Of a DNA stretch of 64,000 nucleotides, positions 34,586 through 46,000 are shown in pieces. Where the stretch lies: positions 112,365 through 176,364 of the forward strand of contig QNGE01001307.1 in NCBI GenBank assembly GCA_008508345.1, written 5' to 3'. The notes beneath the pieces were generated by a model. That model ran no database searches and was not told the DNA's origin. It saw only the letters and a program-made list of their open reading frames with translations. The stretch comes from Paragonimus westermani (lineage: Eukaryota > Platyhelminthes > Trematoda > Plagiorchiida > Troglotrematidae). Both the position numbers and the translations under genes were made by a program. Position 1 is the stretch's first letter. Every line of letters begins with the position of its first letter.

Positions 34586-36873
34586 TCTTCCTAAGACATC
34601 AAAGTGTCGACGTTGACCTCGTATTGACAGATGAGGTGTTACATGAGCTCATACATTTTCGAAGACGTAAGGTCACAGTTAACACGAAACTTCGTCTCCG
34701 AGGTCACTTGCTGATGCAGCTAGGCAACTGAAGTATCTGAACTACAATCAACACTCTTTCAGTGTTAGGTATTTCCGACGTGGAACACGCTTCAAATTCT
34801 GTTTCGACAATATCATAAATCTAAACCACTAGGAAATTACTTGATGCACATATTTCATGAAGCTATTCTGCACTTTCATGTAGCTTGTCGTCTGAATAAC
34901 CTTTAACATCAGTGCTAGCAAATCGTTGGCTGTTATGGTGTGCCCGTTTCGTGTTTGATTACACAAGATAGGCATATATTTATGCCACTATATTTTAATA
35001 TAGATTCACTTTATCACATCATATTTCTGAGACAAAAGAGTATTCTCCTTCTTCACTCTTTTCCCACTCATTAAGCCACTCGGTACACCGTCAGGTCTTT
35101 ATGCGCTCATTATACTTCCCATAACTTACCTATTTTTGGTGATTCCAACGATTCTAGTGAATTACTGATATATTACTTCTGATGAGGGAGATGCTGATTA
35201 TGAAATTATTGTTTACTGCTTATATGGTAATGACTGATAGTTACGTGACTCCCCAAAAACAGTTCGAGGGAAGGATTGTCACGACACATGAACAGTACAA
35301 CTGTGGGTCTAACTAAGAACAGCTTCAAGCACAGCTGTGGTGACGATGTTATCCATTACAGCGATCGAACTTTAGCTTGCTAAAGGGTCAGATAGAAGAC
35401 AACTTCTTCACGAATTTTGTAGACAAGATCATCACACCAAAGCTGTCTTTTAGGAATTTTTTGTAAACCTTTTTTTGTAAACCTTGTCCAGTAAATCAGC
35501 GATGTGACTTGCCGCTGCAACACAAGCATCGTTTAAGGTTGCTGGGTCATCTATTCCGCTGTACTGCCACAGGTAGCGTGCAGATGACGGACAACTGTAA
35601 AGTTGTCATTGAAAACCCGGTAGACTTAATTTCTAACATGAGGTACATATGGTGGCTAGTTTAGACGTCCGCTTTGTGATGAAAGTACGAAGCTTTATTG
35701 AAGCAAATGACGTGAGTTTCAGTCTGGACGGTTCTGGTGGATCTACATAATCTTCACTAAACACATGCACTGTTTTATTTTGGGATATTCCCAAGGAGTA
35801 TTACTGGTGGAAAAATGGATACTATTTTCACTCGTTTACGTATTCTGGTGATTTCCCTATGACAATCTTACATCCGTCCGTATGATCCACGTCTTAGGAC
35901 AGGATTGAGGGGAGGAGTCAAGTGTTTGGTTTTGTGTTATTGCTATATGCACTGTGCTGCCAACGCGACCCCACCATTGCAGATGGACGATGTACTTTTG
36001 TCCTGTCTCCCGCTTATTTGCCTGGCCAAGCACTGGTGGTCTGGTTAAATTGGATCAATAGATCTCTGCCTTCTGATTGGTTGATTGTCAAACTGGTCAT
36101 ATTTGTGGTTACCACGACATTCGATCTAGGTGACCTACTCGGTGGCCGAAAACCAGTGTTAGCTCTCAAGTCTAGTGTTCTGATTTCGCGCGGCTGGTAG
36201 GGGTATGACACTGAGGAATTTAATGACACCGTGTGTGTACAGTGGTCAAAAAGTGAAACCGTCCACTCAACCGCACACCCACCGACCATTGGAAATCGAT
36301 GTGGAAAGTAACCAGGATAATCGTAGAACAGGTTGATATTGTTTTTTGCTGTTGTAGAAGTATGATGGTCTTTTTGGTCACTGGTCTGGACAGTACTTTC
36401 CAGTACGGTCTGATTCTCACCTCCATGAATTTTTTAAATGGTTTGACAGCGTTAATTTCAGGGCTGAGCAACATCGAGTGAAATGTATTATGTATTAACT
36501 GGTTCTTATCCTTACGATCAGCACTGTGCTATTAATTCATCCACACATGAAAGTAATGTCAGAATGACCACTGGTCTGGCGGAACGAAACCTAACTCACA
36601 ATATGAAGGCTGATGGGTGGAGTCTCTGTTTAGATATGTTCGTGACTAGACAGTTCACTTTACAATTGGGACTAAATATGATTACCTGTAATGCATATAA
36701 CGATTCCACCATGTGAAAAGTGTTATGTATTTCTGAGAAAATATGGTTTCGTCTGGAAAATAACCACAAGCAGTTTTGAGCAATATGAAGTCGTTAACAA
36801 ACAGACAGATAGTTAACGGTTATATACAAACTTTGTCACATGATACTAAACAGTGGTTGATGAGGTAGACAGT
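34586..36873. other. Downstream flank and probable 3' UTR of the channel gene
   Basis: No second gene is seen. The minus-strand transcript of the channel probably ends in this stretch. Candidate polyadenylation signals on the minus strand are ATTAAA (36219-36224) and AATAAA (35694-35699), about 0.65 and 1.2 kb past the stop; neither can be preferred. At 35457-35483 a TTTTTTGTAAACC unit is duplicated in tandem. Confidence 0.35.
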
Positions 36874-37003
36874 CTATTTCTGTGCTCGTGTGAATGCTCT
36901 GAATTGATCCAGTTCTTTTTCCACACAGCCGAGGCGATATCGAATTCGTTGCAGATCGTTCATAATTTCCCGGCATAATGTGTGTACGATTTGGGTTGGC
37001 TCA
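36874..37003 (-). CDS. Channel exon h: terminal coiled coil and stop
   Basis: The acceptor CTACTTTCAG before 37003 completes the codon left by exon g. The exon encodes [20 protein letters not shown] and then a short run to TAG at 36874-36876. Hydrophobic residues I688, L692, I695, L699, V702, L706 and F709 of the visible protein follow a perfect 4-3 heptad pattern, so this is a coiled coil, as found at the C-terminus of KCNH channels where it helps subunits assemble. An alternative acceptor at 37072 (after CTTTCATTCAAG) has the same phase and would add 23 residues. Confidence 0.8.
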
Positions 37004-40000
37004 CTGAAAGTAGGCAACATGTGGTCGGACACCGATATTGGAATATGTGTTGTGTTTGAATCATGCGGTTTGCTTGAATGAAAGGAAAATGGGTAAACAG
37101 TTGAATATTCCTTTGGTGGGTATGAAATTTCACATTTCGGAGTGAGCAAAGCCTATTATTGGCATTGACCTGGTCTAACTGCAAGATTGAGTGAAATCAC
37201 ACGCAATAACGCACTATCTAACCGAATGAAATTTACCAGTGTTAGAGTTGCAACCAGCTTCGTAGGGAATTTTTGTGATTCCTTATCGAGAGCCATCCGA
37301 GTGTGATATACACAGTAGTCTGTACCACGGAAAAACTTACCTATAGAGTAGCACCGTGATGTTAAACTCTACTAATCATCTACGTACATTTGGGCTCATA
37401 ACGTTCATTCTATACTTACTCGGGCGGTCACCAGCACAGTTGTTTGCTGCTGAACCGACGCTTACTGTTGTCATTCATGCAACGCCAGACACAATGTAGG
37501 GAAATCTATAGACCCGCCCAAATCGTAACCCACTTCTTGTGATGGCTGATTTGTAGTTGCTGGAAATTTACTTCTCAGAATGTCAAAGGTCTGTTGTTGA
37601 CTTGACATTGACACAGTTTGCCATACGTATACTTCTAAACTAGTTAGTACGTTTGGCAGAAAAAAGCCCGCTGAACCACTGATGGCCACTGTTCTTTTAA
37701 CATTCTGAGTTAGCTATAGTTTGTTCTACCATTTTTAACACAAAACTGGTGTGTGACCTAAGTATCCGACTAACTGACTGAGGTCTCTGTGTACAGTTAG
37801 ACCACTGTGGTAACTGGTTTTGTCGGCGATGGCGATGTGATGGTCACATCAGCCAGTTGTCAGCATAGTGAGGCGTTTCTCGTTGACACAGTTCATTTTA
37901 TCATGAAACAGGGCCGACAAGTTTACAAAATCACACGGACCCTCATGAAGCCAGGCTGCTCTCAGATACAGTTTGGTAGGAAGCTTTAGCGTGAGCATAA
38001 ATTGAACTACAGTAATAATTGTCACCTCAACAAATATCCATCAACTGAGTGAGTTGCGAATAGAATTTGCTCTAAAGCCTTAGTAATCATTGCAAGCGAT
38101 CACTAAATTCAGCCAATCCTCATCATTTATCACACACTGTTGATCATTTTTGGCTTGCACTGACTAGTTGTAATCGTTTTATGTCGGGAGTTAATTGACC
38201 CACACTCGTACGTTGAACACAATGCTCACAAACGTTTGCATTTTTGTATACATATACCTGAATGTTTACGGCATGCAGAACTGTTTGGGTTATCTGAAGG
38301 TACGTACAACTGGTAACATGAACCACATAGTAGCGAAGTCTGAGTTATCAGAGTCCAAGCTAAGCTGAAGTTTAGAGGAGGAATCCTCGACAGTTTTTAT
38401 GACAAATTCATAAAGAGCTAATGGTTACTAGCTAAAAAAAACAATCAGCTAAAACCAAGTTAATCCGAAAAATTCTGTAGGCACAAGCAAGTGTGACTGC
38501 CGTTTGGGCATTTACTAACGTGTATTTACGTACTGACATGACTACAGAATGGGCGAGCGAGGTATACCAAAAACGTGACCCTCGGAACGATAGCTTAAGC
38601 TCTGAATTACAGAAACGCGGTCAACAGGTGCGCTCATGTGAAAAGCAAAGAATTCAAGCAGTGTTAATTAAGAAAGGCCAAAGTTAAGCAAAACACTAAA
38701 TGAATGGTGATAATTTTCGGCCACCACACGACCGTACATCGTAAAAGATGACTTCGTTTGGATGGTTAGTAAGCAAGAAGCTGTATAATCATACAGAATT
38801 CTCATAGATCAACATTGTTAGGGATGTTCGGAACAGTTGATTTCAGGCACACGTTTGAACAAAACACGGAACACAACACTGAGAGTAGTAAATGCATGCA
38901 CGAATTGTCTTTTATATGTCGCATAATTGCAGAGTTGGTTAGTTAGTTAGTGAGTGGAGTGGCAAAGGTTACTAGGTCTAGAGCAGAGTAAAGTTCACGA
39001 ACAATTGTTTTTGAACACAAATGGCCGGTTTCAGCCGACCAATTGTGAACACCTCAACAAGCAGCAAGAATCTTGCATTAGAATGGTGTACTAAGGTGGT
39101 GAATGCACATGCTGAGTAGATAACGTGACCAGTGACCAGGACGGGTCTGTCGGATGTGGGCACTGTTTATTGACGTGTTTGAACGATAGTGTTGTTCTTC
39201 TGTAACACAGGTTTCCATTCAAGGAACACTCAGTGCAGCTGAACTTTATATATTAGTTGAGGCCCAAAAACCACTAGTACCTTCAATCAAAAGAGATCGG
39301 CTTTTCGATTTGGACTCATTCTGTGTCTACCAATTTTTACATAACCGCAAAACGTTACGCAGAAAGAACCAAGAGATGATTGATCGTCAGAGTAGAGACA
39401 AATTTGCCTAGGTCGGTTCAGAAGTCCGTATTACTGGAGAACAACACTATCGTTCAAACACGTCAATAAACAGTGCCCACATCCGACAGACCCGTCCTGG
39501 TCACTGGTCACGTTATCTACTCAGCATGTGCATTCACCACCTTAGTACACCATTCTAATGCAAGATTCTTGCTGCTTGTTGAGGTGTTCACAATTGGTCG
39601 GCTGAAACCGGCCATTTGTGTTCAAAAACAATTGTTCGTGAACTTTACTCTGCTCTAGACCTAGTAACCTTTGCCACTCCACTCACTCACTAACTAACCA
39701 ACTCCCCAATTATTTGACAAAAATCGAATCACTCTGAGATAAATTAGGTCGTGATGAACGTATGCGACTGGTTTGCATCTGCCGTTCTCCGTGTTCTAAC
39801 TGTTGCGTTACACAAGATAAGTGAACTGGGTAGACCGAGAAAACTAATGGTACCTGATTGTTTTAAAGCCTGGATATTTGAGAAGGACAGACAGATCATG
39901 AAAACAAAATCCATTGGCCTAAACATGATCAGGACTGAGCGTTCAATTTCACATAACTGAGTAACCCTTAGTCCACAGACTGAATTAGACGCATTAGTCC

Positions 40001-43000
40001 ACTTGGTAGAATCATTCCAATCAACTGGGTGTGATCGGCTTGCGGATGCATAACTGGATATCCTCCAGATTTCCTTCGAAGCGTTTTACTTTTTGATTTC
40101 TGTCACATTTTTAACTCGCAGGTTGCTATTTTTTGTCTACAATGCCATCGTTCTCCAGCTTCAGACAAAGGTTGCTGCCTATTGGACGACTGTTCGGGTG
40201 TGTACCACGTTTGTGCATTCAGTTTGAAATCACGATTTCACGTAACCAGTTACTTATAGGTCAGTTAATGGGGCTTACTAATCGTTGTATGAAGCCACGA
40301 ACAACCCACTGATGTTACCTAATGTGGTGATGACATAGTCTAAAGCCACGCAGTCAGGTCGGATAGTAGTCAGATCGGGTATTTGTTTGATCTGGTAAAT
40401 TCAAGTTCTGTTTTCTTCCCATTACTGGTAAAGCTAACTTAAGTACGAAGCCAAGGAGATGCAGATATTCGCCTACACATGTGCTCGATAATTTTAACCA
40501 GTAGGTCACGACTTATAGGATGGTGAAATGACTCTTTAACCCTGTACTTAGTGATTGCCCCATTTTGGTAGTAAACGTGTGGGCACATAAGATAGAACTA
40601 TGGGTCATTAACTTACATGCGTAAACAATCCACTCATCACCCGTGCAGTCGGGAATGAGCAAATGACCTAGTCCACCCAGTAATGCACAGTAGCGACGTT
40701 AGGGGTGCATTATAGTGCTACCGTTTATGGTTCAATCATACACATAAGCCACACCACCTCGTAAGTTGCAGGTGAAAACACCACTGGAACCGTCCAGGTG
40801 GATTGGCAGAATATTAGAGCACAAGTAAAGTTGGTTACAAACAAAATGCGAGTTGTCCAGATATTCACACCTTTGTTTGCATGCTCTCAACTCCGTAATC
40901 ACTGACTGCCAAAATCAAGAGGTTGGAAGTTGCAATACATGGTAACAGTTACCTCCAGTCACCTATGAACAATCAAGCTTGTCGTATGTTAAGTCCTGCT
41001 TTACATACATACACACAAAGCAGAGTACAGTAAAGTAACAAGCTAGAATATCTGCTGACAGGTACATCTTGGGAACAGTTGTTGAACAGTTCACATTTCA
41101 TTAAAGACCACTAAACCCAGTTAGCTTCCTGTGTTACATACAATGTATGACATTTATGAGGTAACACATCGTTAATTTGTTCTGATATGCACTTCAACTT
41201 CCAAGGGTAAGTGCTGAAGTACACGGTATAATGGTCGTCAGCTGGAATCCGGTCAAGCACAGGTAAGCTTCATTGCAATATAGGGAAAATTATCAACGGA
41301 CCTTTTAATCACATAAACCAAACGTTGTAAATGGAGCTTTCAGTAGGCTGGCCGACCACAAGAAAGGAAAGTTGGGCAGCACTGACCAGAAGTCAGAAAC
41401 AGTACAAAACCAGTATAATTATAAATACTGCAAAGAAACCAGACACTGTATTTCCTTCCTTGCACTGTCAAGTAATTAAAGTATGTTAAAAATAACTAGC
41501 AACATTGGTGTTATTACTAATAATACTAATGCCACTACTATTGCTACTAACACCAATACTACTAATACTACTCAAACCGTTGATACTATTAAAATTGACA
41601 CTAATAACATTGACAAATACTGGTAACACCAGTAATACCAACACTAACAATACTAGTGAGCAGTAATAACCAAAGAATAACGGCAGATTCTTCAATTTTT
41701 ACCTATCATAAAGGAGAAATCTTTGCTTTTGCAATACGTCCCTTATTGTTGTCAGAATTGAAGAATCAACTGATTTGGAGACTTACCGCTTAAGAATACT
41801 GACCGATGTTCTGGCTGAGCACACTTGGAGAAGTTTGTATGACATAGCTTTGTTCAAAAATACTGAGACGTAGGTCACTGTAGTTAGCAGCAATTCCCAC
41901 AACAACTGTTGATTTATTGCACTCTGCCATGAATGATTCTTGGAATGATGTAGATTTAGTGAAATGTATTGGACTTCCTTGAATACACATTTTTGAGCTC
42001 TGTTCAACCAGTGACCGATCCCATATTTTACTTCATACTTCACGGTGTCATCCGCCATCTGCGTCTTCTGCTCTACCTCTCCAACAACTACTGTCAAATT
42101 GTCCTGTTCGGCTAATTGAGATGAAACCCTTTTAGTTATGCAGTCGACATCGATTCATCCATTTTTCTACATATATTCAACTTCTTCGGACCTTCCCTCA
42201 TTAGCTGTATCTTTATGCTCATCATTGTTTTATCGAATCGATGGCATTTTTCTATAGGCCACATGATGGTTTTGCTATCGGACGGTTCAGTTAGCCTTAC
42301 CAACCTCTAGGGCCATCTCTCGTTTCTCAACGACCCACCCAAGCGTCCTTATATTCGATTGAAAGAAAGCGCTTTATATACTCGCAATGACTTTGTTTCA
42401 TATTGATATAAAGGTTAAATTATTTCTGGTTGATAAGTCATCTCATGTACTGACCTTGATACCGATCAGACTGTTACATTAATTTGAACTACACCAGTTA
42501 CACCGTTTTATGTTTGTCTAACACCACACATTATACAGCCTGCTGGTTCTGTTTGGTCAAGGTTTATACAGGGAATCACAATTAAGATCTGTTACTTTTA
42601 ACCTGTTGATCACTGTTCTATCTAGTACCATATTAACTCATCGACTTCACTGCTCTCCCCAAGCGTTGACACCTGGACTGTTCGATTTAACAGTGTCATT
42701 TAAGGTATTTGACAATAACCGTTCGTTCCATCTACACTGATTTGCCACTCGGATCTGATGATGGAATGTAACCCTATTGACTAGGTATTACTGATCGATG
42801 TCGTGGACGTGCACAGTCAACACCAAGTCTAGCAGTCGAGTAAGGAGCTCTGGTGTGACCAGGTTTAGACGTTTGCTTTATCAACATTGTACATCGGATA
42901 CTCTTAGAGACGTTTTAACTGTAATCTTTTTGTATGAGATGTGATGGTTAGTTACTCTGGAATAGCAAAAGTCGCCGGTGACTTTCAGAATGTTGTTAAA

Positions 43001-46000
43001 ATCATTATGTTCAGTTAGTCGCCAACTGGCTTTCAGACAGTATTACAATGCACAAACAAGCAAGCAAGTTCTTTTGGTGTACGCTACTAACCTGTTCAAA
43101 CATTCGGCGTCTTCAATTCCACATTTACCAGCGGTCAGGTCAACATGAACGACCATTGAATTGGGTTCAGAGGAGCTGATCTTTCTGAGAAGAGTTGAAT
43201 CAGACCGTTCACTGGTCTGAACACTCGAAGAAGTTTGGTTTCGATTCGATATATCTAGACAAGATGAACGTCGGAGCTCTCTGTCCTCTTCATGTAGATT
43301 TCGATACAGAGAAATCGCACTGCCCCAGAGCTGTCTGTAGAAATTGGACGTGGTTCTGCTATCTTGGCCAATCGAGATTACGTCAAATCCGTGTGTGTAC
43401 GTCACACCGACGGCATCTTCCTGTGTTTCTGTGAAATCTGAAGTGTTTGTTCCTAATCCATCATTCTTACCATCTTCCTCGTCGGCCATGGAGATGTGAA
43501 CCACCGGTAACGTATGACGTCTTGAACTGAACGAATCCTGTCGTTTGGTTAAATCGCCACGGGCTGATTTCAAAAGGTCAGTACGCCAGGGCTTTTTTTT
43601 TATTTTCAACTTTGATCCTTCAACCTTGGACGAGTTGTAACCAGAAAAAATTGCCCCCAGTGTTGCCCTGCGAAGACCTTGGTTATTCGAAGATCGTCTC
43701 ATTGATTGCATTGGCCGACGTGGATAGTAACGCATACCATTTGGACTCGATGACCGAGCAGTAGATCCTTCCTGCTTCCGCTTGTTTGAGGTGAACACAC
43801 CGGCCTCTAAATCGGAAGAGGCGCAGTCACTGGGCTGGGGTTGTGTTTCTGAGGCGGTAAAATGTACAGACGTGTTCAGATGCTTGGGTTCCCCCGACTG
43901 ATTTTGGCCGTGCATCGGTTGCAATGTGATCGCCGGTACCAGAATGGCATCAGAATCCAAAGATTTTTCCTGTTAGGTGGGTTGGGAAATCGACGTAAAC
44001 TCATCAGGCATAGGTTGGAGTCCGTGCTTCAAAGTTCAACCGTACACTCGCAATGAAGCAACATTTAACTTAGCTCACTTTATAAAAATAATCGTCGACC
44101 AAAAGTTGATAACGTAAGCTGACTCTCTAATACATACAAAGTGGAAATATTCGGAGTATTTAAAGGGACCTATACCAGCCCATCTTCTTTAATGTGTTCT
44201 TCGCCAACCGTATTTGATGCAAACCCAGTCATTTTTGTTATTGACTACTCGTTATTGAAGCACAAAATGCTCACTGTGTAGAACGCATACTCATGGATTA
44301 ATATCAGGTTTCGGTATTAAATGACCATATTCCTCTGAAGATTCATCGGAGTAGACAGATACGGAATACTTTAATCTGGTTCAGGAAAATTAGGGATTTG
44401 GTTTGTTTGCTGAAAACACACCTTTCGTTGACTATTCCAGTTTTCCATTCCAGTCGCAAACCAAAAATTTAGCGGTAAATGCTGTCTTGACCAAGATTGC
44501 GAACAAATGACATTTAGACACTGTTTGTGTCTCATTCGATGAATGTTTTTTACTCCTACCCCGACGCTTACTTGCAAGGAACGAGGTAAGCACTGTCAGC
44601 CGCAGTTATCTGTCCTGCTCCAATGGCAGACAGTATGGTGCACTGTCTTGTGTGGTAGCCGCCGTCTGAGGATATCACACTTCATTGTCCACTGTTTGGC
44701 CACAGGACCAAAGCTGTGAATATATGTGCATTGTCTAGTCCGTGTTAGTTTTTTTGAAGCGATTCTTAAATTGACGTAATAACACAGTGTCAAATAAGAC
44801 AGTATATTGTTCAGGTCTACTTTGATGATGAGTCTAGGGACAGGTTACGCTCGGCTGAAAGCCGGTCATCGGTTAATGGTGCCATCACTGGTTTTGTCCT
44901 GACAAAATATATGGTCAAATTAGCTCATGTACAAGTTACAGTTAGTGATGTACTGTTGTTAGTACATCAGTTAGGTTGCGATAACCTTAAGGTGGTTGCG
45001 AGAATGAAGTCATAGACCCTTCTCTAAGTGGCTATGCTATGATTCGGGAAAGGACATTTATGGCGCGGTTGGTTTCAATCCGATCGATACTGACCATGAC
45101 ATGAAGCTGGAAGATGCTTTCAAAATCGTTTGCATGGCTCGTGAAGCCTAAATGAGGGCTATGAACGTGTGGCTTTTATAAACGGCAGAGACTAGTGCAT
45201 TCAGGCTATGCAATCTAAGACTTTGTTCGTACATCCCGAACAGATTCATTACTTCTCTTGATCGTTTATCGTTGATTCAGACAGTATTTGTTCGCGCTTG
45301 GTGATTGCCACCGATCGATTGCTCCGGATGATTCAGCCCTGCCTGCAGCTACCACAGCGGCGACCTAACTGTTACGCGGATGGCTACCATCCAAACACCA
45401 TAGTCTGGAACTGGTCGAATTATCCAGCCTTCCAGACGACGACGGCAAAACGAAGGCCTCCGTCAACCTAAGCGAACTGCTAATACACTCAGAGACTGGT
45501 GACCGGTTTGCTGGAGACGTTAACCATATGGCCTCCAGGAAATACGGAGAAACCCACGTGATCAGTACTGATGTGCTGCCAGAGCGCCCTGTAAGCCTTA
45601 CAACTGGCAGTGGGCAGGCTAACTATGGCTACACTCTACACCATACATATGTCTTCGCACTACGTAAGAACCATTCATCTACTGTATCTCAGCCTACTCT
45701 CATGAACACTTGTTGTGCGGCCCCGTTCGCCGGCTGAACCCCGTTGACCACCTGGGACATTTGAAATTGATATCGGTACAGGTAAAGTAGACTTCGATAC
45801 ATCTTAAATTGGAGGAGGTATTTTTAAGTGGGTCATAGTAAAGTTACAGTCTATCTGCTAACGCAGTGGAAGTGAAGCGTTTAGCTTACCGTTAACAGAT
45901 TGACAATTAAAACTGCTTAAGCGTAAGACACGCCTAATTAATAGCACGTTCCTTTGAGCCAATTTTGAGGCTTATTGGAGTAGGCACTTGCAAATTACGT

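Larger units (their letters stand above)
37004..42038 (-). other. Last intron of the channel gene
   Basis: About 5.0 kb, phase 2. It contains a trinucleotide-rich tract (41499-41675) and the long inverted repeat at 38917-39719. No other gene recognised. Confidence 0.65.

Noticed and set aside
36014..36289. Possible tRNA-like or SINE-like stretch with GTGGCCGA
   Set aside because: No cloverleaf can be drawn and it lacks the blocks of the SINE family.
38978..39658. Two identical 61-codon open frames on opposite strands
   Set aside because: They are identical because they lie in the two arms of the inverted repeat, not because they are a duplicated gene.
41486..41695. Ser/Asn/Val-rich minus-strand open frame
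   Set aside because: It is the translation of a trinucleotide tract inside an intron.
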